DNA of 64,000 nt from Marinobacter sp. JH2 (GTDB taxonomy: Bacteria; Pseudomonadota; Gammaproteobacteria; Pseudomonadales; Oleiphilaceae). The stretch's first letter is position 1. Each line of letters starts with the position of its first letter. Positions 17,223 to 28,053 of the stretch are shown here, one piece after another. The translations under genes and the position numbers were made by a program. A model generated the notes under the pieces. The model searched no databases. It saw only the letters and a list, made by a program, of their open reading frames with translations, and was not told where the DNA came from. Location of the stretch: the NCBI RefSeq assembly GCF_004353225.1, contig NZ_CP037934.1, forward strand, positions 1,054,001 through 1,118,000, in the 5' to 3' direction.

Positions 17223-18383
17223 TTACTGTGCCTGAGTTCGCAGCAGGTCTTTTGAAATAATGTGGCGCTGAATCTCAGACGTGCCTTCCCAAATCCGCTC
17301 AATCCGTGCGTTTCGCCACAATCTTTCTACAGGAGTTTCATTCATCAACCCCATGCCGCCGAAGATTTGCACCGCCTCATCGGTGACCCGGCCGAGCATT
17401 TCACTTGCGAATAATTTTGCCATGCCAGCATCTGAATCAGTCATAGTACCTTGGTCCATTTTCCAGGCAGCATGCAGTGTCAGCAGCTCTGCGGCGCGAA
17501 TCTCTGTGGCCATATCCGCAAGTTTGAACGACACGCCTTGATTTTTGCCTATGGCTTTGCCGAACTGCTTACGATCTGCAGCCCATTGGACGGCCATATC
17601 CATGGCACGCTGCGCTTGTCCCACACAGTTTGCAGCCACCATGACGCGTCCCGCTGTCAACCAAGTGTTGGCGACGTCCCAACCTTTGCCGACTTCGCCC
17701 AGCACCTTGGACTTGTGTACGCGGCAATCATCAAAGAACAACTCATATTGCTCGTAACCGCGGTTGCTGACGCAAATCGGGCCGCGGCGGCATTCAAACC
17801 CAGCGGTGCCTTTGTCGACTAGGAATGCCGTTACTTGATTGCGTGGGCGTGATGAGGAGTTGTCAACTCCTGTGACTGCAAAGACAATGGCAAAGTCAGC
17901 CTCACCGGCGTGGCTTATAAAATGTTTGCCACCGTTGATAACATACTCTTCGCCGTCTTCTCGTGCTCGAGTGGTGATGCCGGCGGCGTCCGAACCGGCT
18001 CCTGGCTCTGTAAGGGCAAAACAATCCGATTTTTCGCCGCGTACGCATGGCATCAGATAATCTTTGATTTGGTCGTCTCGACAGGCCATTAAGATATTGC
18101 TGGGGCGAGCGACGTTTACGTGAATCGCCCACGAAACTTTCGATAGCTCCCGCTCAATTAGCGCTTGGCTAACGTGATCAATTCCGAGCCCACCAGCCGA
18201 TTCAGGGAGATTAAAGGCATAGAGACCTGCATGTAGGGCTTTTGACCGGATGCTGGCTGCCAACTCTGGGCTAACAAAACCGCGTTCTTCAACTTCGTTT
18301 TCATAAGGAAGCAGTTCCTTTTCCACAAATGTGGAAACGGTCTGCACCAGCATGTTCTGTTCTTCAGTCAGTTGAAAATCCAT
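17223..18383 (-). CDS. Acyl-CoA dehydrogenase family protein
   Basis: A 386-residue FAD-dependent acyl-CoA dehydrogenase. It shows the FAD/substrate motif CFALTEPGAGSDAAGI (near residue 125), GGKHFISHAG, the DRKQFGKAIGKNQ helix, the QIFGGMGLMNETPVERLWRNARI block and a catalytic glutamate in IWEGTSEIQRHIIS near the C-terminus. Its length is typical. It occupies the place that crotonobetainyl-CoA reductase CaiA holds in the cai operon, but by sequence it looks like a general short-chain acyl-CoA dehydrogenase. It may oxidise gamma-butyrobetainyl-CoA or a similar thioester, passing electrons to ETF, or work in the reductive sense as CaiA does. It lies 24 bases after the first hydratase gene in the direction of transcription. 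Confidence 0.9.
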   Translation of the reverse strand: MDFQLTEEQNMLVQTVSTFVEKELLPYENEVEERGFVSPELAASIRSKALHAGLYAFNLPESAGGLGIDHVSQALIERELSKVSWAIHVNVARPSNILMACRDDQIKDYLMPCVRGEKSDCFALTEPGAGSDAAGITTRAREDGEEYVINGGKHFISHAGEADFAIVFAVTGVDNSSSRPRNQVTAFLVDKGTAGFECRRGPICVSNRGYEQYELFFDDCRVHKSKVLGEVGKGWDVANTWLTAGRVMVAANCVGQAQRAMDMAVQWAADRKQFGKAIGKNQGVSFKLADMATEIRAAELLTLHAAWKMDQGTMTDSDAGMAKLFASEMLGRVTDEAVQIFGGMGLMNETPVERLWRNARIERIWEGTSEIQRHIISKDLLRTQAQ

Positions 18384-18407
18384 AACGTTTTTCCGATTCG
18401 AATATTG

Positions 18408-19190
18408 TTATTGTCCGGTCCACTCGGGTGAACGTCCCTCGAGAAAAGCTTTGGCGCCTTCCTGCGCGTCACTGCTTTCGAGCATGACCATAAAGGCCGG
18501 CCATTCTTTCGAGCGAAGGGCAGCGTAGCTTTCACTAAATGTGAGCCCCTCAGTCAGTTCAGCGGCTTCTTTTATAGCGGCCAGCGATAGCGGAGCGGCT
18601 TTGATGAGTTCCTCTGCAAGATCACGTGCCGCCGCCATAGCTTGCCCTGCTGGTACAACACTGTTTACCAGCCCTAGGTCGGCCAGCTCGCGGCCTGTAT
18701 ATCGACGGCCGGTCATTAAAATTTCCATGGCCTTTTGGCGTGGTAAGAGTTTCGGTAGCAGGAAGGTTGCGACATCTGGCGCAACGCCAAGCTGAGATTC
18801 TGGAAGCCAGAACTGTGCATTCTCAGCAGCAATCACAAAGTCGGAGCGAAGCAACATTTCGAAACCAGCGCCAATCGCGTAGCCGTTAACTGCACAAATG
18901 ACGGGTTTATAGAGCTTCGGCAATTCGATGAATCCGCCAAAACCACCTTCACCAAAGTCGCCGGTATACTCCTCTCCGTCTGCTACAGAATTCAGATCCC
19001 AGCCACCGCAAAAGAATTTCTCGCCCGCACCAGTCAGTATCGCGACCCGCAGGGATGGGTCGTCGCGAAATTCGGCAAACAGTTTTCCCATTTCCCGACT
19101 AAGGGCAGCGCTGACGGCATTGCCTTTTGGCTTATCTATAGTGATTTCGAAAATTTCGTCGTTACGCACAGCGCGTAAAAAGTCAGACAT
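18408..19190 (-). CDS. Enoyl-CoA hydratase, CaiD-like (copy 1)
   Basis: A 260-residue crotonase-family enzyme. The block FRDDPSLRVAILTGAGEKFF followed by CGGWDLNSVADGEE matches E. coli CaiD (carnitinyl-CoA dehydratase) closely from memory, as does the second oxyanion region KPVICAVNGYAIGAGFEMLL. The active-site stretch is LPESQLGVAPDVATFLLPKLL. ATG 19190 is preferred because AAAGGA lies eight bases upstream; an ATG at 19199 is too close to it. It is about half identical by eye to the next gene upstream (19230-20012), so the pair arose by tandem duplication. Likely reaction: reversible hydration of an enoyl-CoA such as crotonobetainyl-CoA. Confidence 0.9.
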   Translation of the reverse strand: MSDFLRAVRNDEIFEITIDKPKGNAVSAALSREMGKLFAEFRDDPSLRVAILTGAGEKFFCGGWDLNSVADGEEYTGDFGEGGFGGFIELPKLYKPVICAVNGYAIGAGFEMLLRSDFVIAAENAQFWLPESQLGVAPDVATFLLPKLLPRQKAMEILMTGRRYTGRELADLGLVNSVVPAGQAMAAARDLAEELIKAAPLSLAAIKEAAELTEGLTFSESYAALRSKEWPAFMVMLESSDAQEGAKAFLEGRSPEWTGQ

Positions 19191-19229
19191 TACGATCATC
19201 CTTTATTGTTCTGGGTGGATTTGGGTTGC

Positions 19230-20012
19230 TTAATTTTGAGCCCAGCGGGGAGGGCGACGTTCGCCAAATGCTTTGGCACCTTCTACCGCGTCATCGCTCT
19301 CTAGCATGGCCTTGAATGCGGGCCATGGACTGTTCCGCAAGCGTTGATAGCAGTCAGAAAACGTCGTGGTTTCAGTTGCGTCAACGGTTTCTTTGATAGC
19401 TGACAATGAAAGTGGAGCAGAGCGCAGTAAACTCTCAGCCAGCGCCCGGGCAGCCGCCATTAGCTCCGCCCCCGGCACCACTTGAGTTACCAGGCCCCAG
19501 CTCGCCATTTGTTGGGCTGAAAAGCGCCGTCGAGTCATCAGGACCTCCATGGCGCGCTGGCGAGTTAACAACTTGGGTAGCATGAAGGTGCCGATGTCCG
19601 GAGCGATTCCGATACCTACTTCTGGTAATAAGAACTCGGCGTGGTCGGCGGCAACGACAAAGTCAGCACGGGTTAGCATTTCAAAGCCAGCACCTACCGC
19701 CATACCGTTAACCGCACAGATCACCGGCTTGTTGAGTGATTTCAATTCGGGAAAGCCGGCGAATCCGCCTTCGCCAAATTCGCCGATGTATTCTTCGCCA
19801 TCAGCAACAGCATTAAGGTCCCAGCCCGCAGAATAGAAACGATCTCCCGCCCCGGTCATAATGGCAACACGAAGCTCGGAATCATCGCGAAACTCAGCAA
19901 AAACCCGGCTCAGTTCCTGGCTCAACGGAATATCAATGGTGTTTGCCTTCGGACGGTTTAGCGTGATTTCGAGTACCGCTCCACGACGTTCTAGTTCCAA
20001 ATAGTTATTCAT
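19230..20012 (-). CDS. Enoyl-CoA hydratase, CaiD-like (copy 2)
   Basis: A 260-residue paralogue of the adjacent hydratase. Motifs are FRDDSELRVAIMTGAGDRFY, SAGWDLNAVADGEEYIGEFG, KPVICAVNGMAVGAGFEML and LPEVGIGIAPDIGTFMLPKLL. It keeps the SAGWDL form seen in E. coli CaiD, while copy 1 has CGGWDL. The ATG at 20012 overlaps the ligase stop codon (TGATG), so translation is coupled; a GTG at 20015 is also possible, and AGGAG lies upstream. Two divergent copies side by side suggest two hydration/dehydration steps, two stereoisomers, or a hydratase plus an isomerase. The exact split cannot be told from sequence. Confidence 0.9.
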   Translation of the reverse strand: MNNYLELERRGAVLEITLNRPKANTIDIPLSQELSRVFAEFRDDSELRVAIMTGAGDRFYSAGWDLNAVADGEEYIGEFGEGGFAGFPELKSLNKPVICAVNGMAVGAGFEMLTRADFVVAADHAEFLLPEVGIGIAPDIGTFMLPKLLTRQRAMEVLMTRRRFSAQQMASWGLVTQVVPGAELMAAARALAESLLRSAPLSLSAIKETVDATETTTFSDCYQRLRNSPWPAFKAMLESDDAVEGAKAFGERRPPRWAQN

Positions 20013-22111
20013 CACACAGGCTCCTGATCGGCTATCTCGCGAACGCTTTGTTTTGTATGGAGGGCTCCGGGTGCAAGGCGAATCAATGCATCTGCAGCTA
20101 CCACGCCTTGGCCTTTAGCCAGAACCATTAAGGGATTGACGTCTAATTCAATCAGCGAAGCAGCATGTGCTTGAGCGTAAGCAGCGATTGCCAACACGGC
20201 ATCAATGACGGCTTCAAGATCAGCTTCTTCCCGCCCCCGAAAGCCAAACAGCAAGCTTGAAGTTTTAAGTGATCGAAGCGCTGCCTCTATCTCAAATCGG
20301 CTGGTCGGTAATAAAAGTGGGTGGCTGTCTTTAAGCAGCTCTACCATAATCCCGCCGGCACCAACCACAAGATGTAACCCGAACTGCTCGTCGCGGTTAA
20401 CCCCGACGATCAACTCGGTGACAGCGCCTGTTACCATCTTCTCGACAAGAACATCCTGAGCCAGCAGCCTCATTTCAGATACCGCTTCGGCAACAGACGC
20501 TGGGCTGGTTAGGTTCAGGCGAACGCCGCCTACATCGGTTTTGTGAGCGATGCCCAATGCTTTAATAACCACTGGGTACCCAAGAGCGTTAGCGGCAGCA
20601 ACGCCTTCCTCTTCGGTATTAACAATGCGGGATGAAGGGATAGCTAAGCCGTGTTTAGCGAGCGCTGCTTTTGCGCTCGCTTCATCAATAATCTGCTCGT
20701 CCGGAAGGTATGTTGGGACACTAGGTAGTATCAGTTCCGTTGGCGAAGGACGCGCCCAGAGTTGGCCGATACGGGCTGCCGCCTCGATCGCCGGAACCGC
20801 TGCTTGAATGCCGTTTAGGGGTACGATTCCGCTGTCAAATAAACGAAGTGCCAGTGCTTCAGGTAGGTTGTCTGAAATTGTCGACATGACGGCAGTGGGG
20901 TACTGAGCGTTTTTGCTGGCTTCGATGAATGCATATTCGGCACTTTGCCAATCAGACCCGTCGCACCGATCTTCGCGAGGAAGGTCGAGCATACTCACGG
21001 TTAGGTCGAAGCCCTCATTCATAAACGCTTCGTACGTGATCTGTAGTCGTTCTTGGTCCCCCCAATCGAACAGCTGGTAATCCAGCGGGTTGCCAACCAC
21101 CATACGTTCGTGAACTACTTGTTTCAGCGCTATCGCGCCGCTGTCAGATAGTGGCGCCAGTGTTAGCGTAGTCTCGCTGATAGCATCTGCCAGGATTGTC
21201 ATGTCTCCACCGGAGGTGCTCATCGCGCCAACTCGGGCGCCGCTTAGAGGGCCGTGCACATGTAGCAGCTTCAACGTTTCAATTAGCGTCTCCAAAGAGT
21301 TCACCCTGGCTACGCCTGAACGCTCGAATAACGCGTCGATCAGTTCGTCAGAACCACTGAGAGCAGCGGTGTGGGACATGACAACCCGGCTGGCGACTTC
21401 TGAATGGCCGGACTTTAGGGCGACAATTGGCTTGCCAAACTGACGCGCGACTTCGGCTGCCTCCTGGAATGCTCGAGGATCTGCAATACCTTCGACATAC
21501 AGCCCAATTGCGGTGACTTCTTCTTGCTGGGCAAAGGTGGTGATCGCGTCTTGCAGGTCAAACTTGAGGCGATTGCCCAAAGATACGAGGTACGAGATTG
21601 GCAAGCCGCGCCGTTGCATCGTGAGATTGAAAGCGATGTTACTCGACATGGTAATCAAAGCGACGCCCTGTTCTACCTGTCGACCGCCTTGTTGGTCAGG
21701 CCACATCATGGCCCCCTGAATATAATTCAGGAACCCATAACAATTAGGCCCGAGCAACGGCATGTTTCCGGCTGCCTTCAATAATTGCTGCTCAAGTTCC
21801 TTGCCATCCTCACCTGACTCAGAGAACCCAGTGGCATAGCAAACCACACCACCTGCATTCCGGGCGGCTAGCTCCGACACAATCTGGATGCTCAGGTTTC
21901 GATTGACGGCGATATAGGCCGCGTCTGGGCTGTTAGGTAGCTCGGCAACCGAGCGGTATGTTTTACGCCCGGAAATTTCGGTGTGCCTAGGGTGGACCGG
22001 CCAAATTTCTCCGGTAAACCCCACAGCCTCGCACTGTTCAATAACTTTTTTAGCTTCGCGCCCACCAAACACAGCAATGGATTTTGGGCGTAAGAAACGT
22101 GCAGATAACAT
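20012..22111 (-). CDS. Acyl-CoA synthetase (ADP/NDP-forming), fused subunits
   Basis: A 699-residue fusion of the alpha and beta parts of ADP-forming acyl-CoA synthetases. A CoA-binding domain (residues about 5-130, with LLGPNCYGFLNY) is followed by two succinyl-CoA-ligase-like domains, with the likely phosphohistidine His247 in MSHTAALSGSDE. A C-terminal ATP-grasp domain follows (about 470-690, with GYPVVIKALGIAHKTDVGGVRLNL and GVNRDEQFGLHLVVGAGG). It is the first gene of the operon and probably activates the imported acid to its CoA thioester. Known cai operons use AMP-forming CaiC or the CoA-transferase CaiB instead. The DMSP-cleaving enzyme DddX belongs to this same superfamily, so a DMSP-type substrate is an alternative. 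Confidence 0.88.
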   Translation of the reverse strand: MLSARFLRPKSIAVFGGREAKKVIEQCEAVGFTGEIWPVHPRHTEISGRKTYRSVAELPNSPDAAYIAVNRNLSIQIVSELAARNAGGVVCYATGFSESGEDGKELEQQLLKAAGNMPLLGPNCYGFLNYIQGAMMWPDQQGGRQVEQGVALITMSSNIAFNLTMQRRGLPISYLVSLGNRLKFDLQDAITTFAQQEEVTAIGLYVEGIADPRAFQEAAEVARQFGKPIVALKSGHSEVASRVVMSHTAALSGSDELIDALFERSGVARVNSLETLIETLKLLHVHGPLSGARVGAMSTSGGDMTILADAISETTLTLAPLSDSGAIALKQVVHERMVVGNPLDYQLFDWGDQERLQITYEAFMNEGFDLTVSMLDLPREDRCDGSDWQSAEYAFIEASKNAQYPTAVMSTISDNLPEALALRLFDSGIVPLNGIQAAVPAIEAAARIGQLWARPSPTELILPSVPTYLPDEQIIDEASAKAALAKHGLAIPSSRIVNTEEEGVAAANALGYPVVIKALGIAHKTDVGGVRLNLTSPASVAEAVSEMRLLAQDVLVEKMVTGAVTELIVGVNRDEQFGLHLVVGAGGIMVELLKDSHPLLLPTSRFEIEAALRSLKTSSLLFGFRGREEADLEAVIDAVLAIAAYAQAHAASLIELDVNPLMVLAKGQGVVAADALIRLAPGALHTKQSVREIADQEPV

Positions 22112-22723
22112 GAGGATTAATCCCTCCGGCTTGGTTTTTTGTTTTTGCTATATTTCGCCATTACTCAGGTAGAGAGTTCTGGAGCTCAACTGCTCCTTGA
22201 GATGTTTACCCGGAACATGACCTAGTGTTACTCACGAGGTGATAAGCGGAACTTCTAAAAATCGACAGAAAAGGATCAAAAAACGACATTGTTGGTCTTG
22301 GTCCACGGAGACTAGAAAATTTGTCGGCATTTGTGGGAGGGGTTCTAATCGGCACCAAAGATGGTTCGTTTAGGCGAGTCACGAAAATGATGAGTCGGAA
22401 AGTTGAAGGCTGTTAAAGGGGGCTCAAAGGAATCATGACGGAGTTTCTTTGAATTACTTTGAGTGCTTCAAAAATCCCAAAATACCTTGTGACAAAACCG
22501 CGACATCGATTGCATTTTTCATGCGCGCACCTTAGTGGCTTTAACAGTTAACGGGGAATTACCTTAGCGTCATTTGGACCCCGTTAAATCCTTTGCTACG
22601 TTGGGTGTGCGACAAGATGTTTCGAATCAACTGGTTCGATTATTGGTCATATTTACCAGAAGCTCGCCCTTTGAAATAATTTTCTGGGCGATTGCCAAAG
22701 CCACAATCGGTAGGAGTACGACA
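22112..22723. other. Intergenic region, 612 bases, divergent promoters expected
   Basis: It separates the ligase operon (minus) from the PRC-barrel gene (plus), so both promoters should lie here. GGAGGGATTAATCCTC precedes the ligase ATG. I found no convincing -35/-10 or -24/-12 pair and no coding region. A short GGAGCTCAACTGCTCC imperfect dyad near 22182-22197 is the only notable structure on the ligase side. Confidence 0.4.
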
Positions 22724-23260
22724 ATGCGTAAATTTCTTTCACGCACTATGGGAACCTCGGTGTTGGTAGGCGGGATGGCGTTGAGTCTTTCGGCTGTTGC
22801 TGCGGAAGGTCTGTATTCTATGGATGAGCTGACGGATGCAAATGTTTTTGACAGCACTGGCGAAGAAATCGGTGAGGTTGAAGATGTTCTGTTGACGAAT
22901 GACATGTCGGTACATTCGCTGGTTATCGAAACTGGTGAAATTCTAGGATTAGGAGGCGGCGAGATTATTGCCGAGCGCGGTACGTTCACCGTGGCTGTAG
23001 CTTCCGATAAACGCAGTTTCGATGACGTTGAGTACGAAGTTCACATGGAATTGTCTCAGGAAGAGTTAAAGGTATTACCTCAATACAATGAGGATTGGTG
23101 GAACGAGACTAGCCAAAGCCTTCAGCAAGCATGGGAAAGCACAAAGGACATCAGTGAAAGCGCTTGGGAGAGTACTAAGCAAGCTACCTCTTCAGTTTGG
23201 TATGACGTTAAGCGTGGTGTAGCTGAAATGGGTGAAGAAACTAAGGACGCGGTCGAATAA
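22724..23260 (+). CDS. Exported PRC-barrel domain protein
   Basis: A 178-residue protein with a signal peptide (MRKFLSRTMG to about residue 27, ending AVAAE) and a PRC-barrel domain (about residues 30-105; LTDANVFDSTGEEIGEVEDVLL and SLVIETGEILGLGGGEIIAE). The C-terminal third is a charged, tryptophan-spaced helix with WESTK repeated (AWESTKDISESAWESTKQATSSVW). Such proteins occur in envelope or desiccation/osmotic stress sets. ATG 22724 is chosen for the AGGAG eight bases upstream and the signal peptide; the open frame extends to 22574 without features. It lies 58 bases ahead of the next gene and is probably co-transcribed with it. Confidence 0.8.
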   Translation: MRKFLSRTMGTSVLVGGMALSLSAVAAEGLYSMDELTDANVFDSTGEEIGEVEDVLLTNDMSVHSLVIETGEILGLGGGEIIAERGTFTVAVASDKRSFDDVEYEVHMELSQEELKVLPQYNEDWWNETSQSLQQAWESTKDISESAWESTKQATSSVWYDVKRGVAEMGEETKDAVE

Positions 23261-23318
23261 ATCGTCCGGGAAGAGCGTGCCATGGAGGGCGGACACGTCC
23301 GCATACAGGAGGAATATA

Positions 23319-23834
23319 ATGTCTAGCGCCATGCAGCTAGGGGAAAAGTTCTCTCACAAGATCGCTACTGAATTCGAAGACGAGCGCGCCGCAAATAAAG
23401 CGGTAGATGCTCTTAATTCAGCGGGAATGTCCGCCTCACAAATCAAAGTAGTGCGACCCGATGACCCCGATATGGCGAGAAAAGTAGAGCCTGAAGTTCA
23501 GGGTGTGGCGCGATCTCTTATTAACACTCATATCACCTTCGGCAGTGTGGGGCTCGTTATTGGTCTCATACTTGCCACTGTATTGGTGTTAGTCGGGCCC
23601 ACCCTCACACAGTCGAGCCCGTTAATGACCTATATCGCGTTTGGTTTCCTGTGTCCGGTGTTAGCGCTCTTGGTCGCTGGGGTCATCTCCATTCGCCCGG
23701 ATCATGATCCTTTCATAGAGAAAACGCGCAAGGCCCAGAATGTAGGTCGTTGGACAGTGGTCGTTCATTGTGAAAGTAGCGATCAGCAAAAAGTTGCCAA
23801 AGAAGCGATGGGCTCGGATATACAGTCACTCTAA
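23319..23834 (+). CDS. Two-helix membrane protein of unknown function
   Basis: A 171-residue protein. Residues 15-60 form a small alpha/beta stretch (ATEFEDERAANKAVDALNSAG, ASQIKVVRPDD) similar to the N-terminal fold of general-stress/heat-induced proteins (YflT-like), then two membrane helices near 73-95 and 105-128, and a short cytoplasmic ferredoxin-like return (GRWTVVVHCESSDQQKVAKEAM). Homologues are sometimes labelled RibA-like, without functional grounds. A strong AGGAGG stands seven bases before ATG 23319. It follows the PRC-barrel gene. I do not recognise a specific function. Confidence 0.7.
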   Translation: MSSAMQLGEKFSHKIATEFEDERAANKAVDALNSAGMSASQIKVVRPDDPDMARKVEPEVQGVARSLINTHITFGSVGLVIGLILATVLVLVGPTLTQSSPLMTYIAFGFLCPVLALLVAGVISIRPDHDPFIEKTRKAQNVGRWTVVVHCESSDQQKVAKEAMGSDIQSL

Positions 23835-23898
23835 AAAGTGGCAGCTTGGCCCTCGCCCGACAGATGAATAATCACGCCAAATTGGCCTTGCTCGATAG

Positions 23899-25635
23899 TC
23901 AGGTCGATCTCATCGAGTGCGATTCGACTTCACGATATAGAAGGGCGGGCAGCGTTCTAATTTGGGCGATCGGCAGAGCTTTGGAAAACAGGTAGCCTTG
24001 CAAAGAGTCGCAATCAAGATCAACAAGATGATCTCGATGTTCAGCCGTTTCTACGCCTTCCGCTACAACTTCGAGGCCCAGGCGGTGCGCCATGGTGATG
24101 ATCCCCTCTACAATCGCTGCATTCGCATTGTTGTTGCTGATGTGGCGGATAAACGCTTGATCGATTTTGATTTTGTTAATCGGGAACCGATGAAGATACG
24201 CGAGGTTTGAGTACCCGGTACCAAAATCGTCGATTGCAACCCTGACACCTAGCGATCGCAAGTCCTGCAAACGCTTTACCGATCTTTCTGTGTCCATCAT
24301 CAACGAGTTTTCTGTCACCTCGAGTTCCAAGTACTGTGGGTTAAGCCCACTGATTTGGAGTACGTGTTCTATTTCCTCAATAAATCCGTTGCGTCCGAAG
24401 TGGGCCGGGGAGATGTTAACGGCGATGGTTAGAGGGGACTCCCGGGTGGAATTTAACTCGTAGATGTCTTTGCAGGCTCGGCGAAGCACCCAGCGTTCGA
24501 TATCAATGATTTGTCCGGTCTTCTCAGCCAGTGAAATGAACTCTTGTGGTGACATCAAGCCGCGGCTGGGATGTTGCCACCTCACGAGTGCTTCTAAAGA
24601 TTTTACGGTGCTCGTTCGCGAATCTACCAGCGGTTGGTAGTGCAGTACGAGGGCATCACCGTCGATGGCAGCGGCTAGCTCCCGGCGGAGCGAAACATGT
24701 TCGAGTACAACCGAATGAGAGTCCTCAGAATACCAGCCCCAGGTGTTTCGGCCTTGAGCTTTTGCATCTGTCACCGCGATACACGCGCGCTGAATTAATG
24801 TCGAACTATGTGGACTGGCACTGTGATGGAATGCGATGCCGATGCTTGCGGTTATTTGAAGCGCTTGCTGATCAATAATGAAAGGACAGGAGAGCAGGTA
24901 CAAATAGCCTTCTGCAATTTGTAGCGCAATCTCTTCATTAGTAATGTTCGAAAGGAGCAGGCCAAACTCGTCGCCGGCAAATCGCGCTAAGAAGCAGCCG
25001 GGTTGAAGGCCTTCTTCCAGGCGCTTTGCTGCTTCTTGCAGTAGCCGGTCGCCTATGGCGTGGCCAAGATGTCGGTTGACGGACCCAAAATCGTCTAAAT
25101 TAATGATGAGAACTGCAGAGAGTTGTCCGTCATGCTGTTGAACTTCTCGAATTTGGGTTTCAAAGGCTGATCGATCCGGCAGTCCAGTAAGGATGTCTTC
25201 GCGAAGCGGGTCACTCATGGTGACCTGATGGCTGGATAGTTCCTTCGCAATGCCGTGCACGCCTCTTACCGTCCGATCAACAAATATCGGGGAAAGGGTG
25301 ACCTCTATTAACGAGTCTTTGTGCGAGCTCCGACGGATTCTGCATTCGAACGTAGTCTGGGATCCTTGGAGTGCGAGTTGTATGGCTTGATGCAAAGCAC
25401 CAGGATCATCGAGATGGGCCAGTTTTTCGAACCGTTCGCCAGTAAGCGCTGCTTTACTTATCGCAAACAGGCTCTCGAATTTGTCGTTGGCAGCCGTAAA
25501 GTGGCTATACCCGTCAAGCTCAAAAACCGCATCGGGGTGGAGCGCGAGAAGCGAATGGTAACGTTGCTCTTCTATAGAGGTGCCTTGGGTGGAGTCCGGT
25601 CCACAGAGCGTGCTGTTTTGTAGTGTGTCTGGCAT
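23899..25635 (-). CDS. PAS-GGDEF-EAL c-di-GMP protein
   Basis: A 578-residue cytoplasmic protein without membrane segments. A PAS-like domain (about 25-145; [22 protein letters not shown]) precedes a GGDEF domain whose active-site loop is AGDEF (near residue 219, within [11 protein letters not shown]) and an EAL domain with intact EALVRW (near 347) and [13 protein letters not shown]. The phosphodiesterase part therefore looks competent. The cyclase loop has alanine for the first glycine, a change tolerated in some active cyclases. It stands alone, 387 bases upstream of the 16S gene on the opposite strand. The ribosome-binding site before ATG 25635 is weak. Confidence 0.92.
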   Translation of the reverse strand: MPDTLQNSTLCGPDSTQGTSIEEQRYHSLLALHPDAVFELDGYSHFTAANDKFESLFAISKAALTGERFEKLAHLDDPGALHQAIQLALQGSQTTFECRIRRSSHKDSLIEVTLSPIFVDRTVRGVHGIAKELSSHQVTMSDPLREDILTGLPDRSAFETQIREVQQHDGQLSAVLIINLDDFGSVNRHLGHAIGDRLLQEAAKRLEEGLQPGCFLARFAGDEFGLLLSNITNEEIALQIAEGYLYLLSCPFIIDQQALQITASIGIAFHHSASPHSSTLIQRACIAVTDAKAQGRNTWGWYSEDSHSVVLEHVSLRRELAAAIDGDALVLHYQPLVDSRTSTVKSLEALVRWQHPSRGLMSPQEFISLAEKTGQIIDIERWVLRRACKDIYELNSTRESPLTIAVNISPAHFGRNGFIEEIEHVLQISGLNPQYLELEVTENSLMMDTERSVKRLQDLRSLGVRVAIDDFGTGYSNLAYLHRFPINKIKIDQAFIRHISNNNANAAIVEGIITMAHRLGLEVVAEGVETAEHRDHLVDLDCDSLQGYLFSKALPIAQIRTLPALLYREVESHSMRST

Positions 25636-25821
25636 AAGGTGACGATCTTTAGTTCTATTTATAGTGGCAACGTATCATTTGGTTTAGACTAACACCATAT
25701 TCGAGAGCGGTTTTGTTGGGTGTTCTGGTTGTTTTTTGTTCGCTCTGTTTAATTAATAAACGAATATGTTTCAGTGGGTTGCGGGAAACCGAAACAAAGC
25801 GAAATTTGTTGATAATGCTTG

Positions 25822-25849
25822 TTGACAGGATCCTAGAACGCTGTAGAAT
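25822..25849 (+). promoter_or_regulatory. Ribosomal RNA P1-type promoter
   Basis: A perfect TTGACA -35 (25822-25827) is separated by 16 bases from TAGAAT (25844-25849) and followed by a GC-rich TCGCCCC discriminator, the arrangement of stringently controlled rRNA promoters. AT-rich sequence upstream (25745-25815) could act as an UP element. The gap 25636-26022 otherwise holds only leader elements. Confidence 0.85.
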
Positions 25850-25882
25850 TCGCCCCACTGTTGAGCAACGAGACGCTCAAAC

Positions 25883-25894
25883 GCTCTTTAAAAA
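25883..25894 (+). promoter_or_regulatory. boxA-like antitermination site in the rRNA leader
   Basis: GCTCTTTAAAAA closely matches boxA (TGCTCTTTAACA) and lies about 35 bases into the leader, as in other rrn operons. It should recruit the NusB/NusE complex. It is followed directly by the left arm of the 16S processing stem (25900-25916). Confidence 0.75.
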
Positions 25895-25899
25895 GTTGA

Positions 25900-25916
25900 C
25901 CAAGTAATTCGTGTGG
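25900..25916 (+). other. Left arm of the 16S precursor processing stem
   Basis: The 17 bases CCAAGTAATTCGTGTGG are the exact reverse complement of 27591-27607, just after the 16S 3' end. Together they form the long stem that loops out pre-16S RNA and is cut by RNase III. Confidence 0.85.
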
Positions 25917-26022
25917 GCGCTGGCCGAGGTATTTCAGATACGAAATATCAGGACAGTGACTCGTCGAAAATTGAGTTTTGTCTTGAGCAAGAATTAAGAA
26001 TCTTCGGATTCTTGTATGATTT

Positions 26023-27563
<1,541 letters not shown>

Positions 27564-27590
27564 AACGAAGCTGAATGCTTCGGTCAGAGT

Positions 27591-27607
27591 CCACACGAAT
27601 TACTTGG
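27591..27607 (+). other. Right arm of the 16S precursor processing stem
   Basis: It pairs perfectly over 17 bases with 25900-25916. It lies after a small GAAGC/GCTTC hairpin that follows the 16S 3' end. Confidence 0.85.
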
Positions 27608-27675
27608 TTAGCGAATAAAGAGAGCAATTGGGTCTTTCAGGCCCGACTTGGCTTGTTATTGCAACAAGCAAAACC

Positions 27676-27752
<77 letters not shown>

Positions 27753-27871
27753 AAATCGCTCAGCTCAGCGTTATCGAATGACTTGCGTAGCAGGCTACGC
27801 GGCGCCATCCGATGCCTCGATCTGAACGATTTAGTTTTACTCACATAGAGTGAAACGACAATAGCTTAAAT

Positions 27872-27947
27872 GGGGCTATAGCTCAGCTGGGAGAGCGCCT
27901 GCCTTGCACGCAGGAGGTCGGCAGTTCGATCCTGCCTAGCTCCACCA
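27872..27947 (+). tRNA. tRNA-Ala (TGC anticodon)
   Basis: A 76-base tRNA with GGGGCTA/TAGCTCC acceptor arms, anticodon loop CTTGCAC (TGC), T-arm GGTTCGATCC-like sequence (AGTTCGATCCT) and encoded CCA. It is the second spacer tRNA of the operon. Confidence 0.97.
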
Positions 27948-28053
27948 AAATTTTACTGACTAACTTCGGTTAGCAGTGTACAGAAACAAGTGTTTCGATC
28001 TAATGACAACGGTCATTCGTCGAAGTCCTTCTTTCTGATCACTGGGTCAGATT

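Noticed and set aside
10683..22411. The string TTGAAGGCTGTT occurring near 10683 and again near 22402
   Set aside because: A 12-base match in two intergenic regions without further similarity could be chance; no repeat family was recognised.
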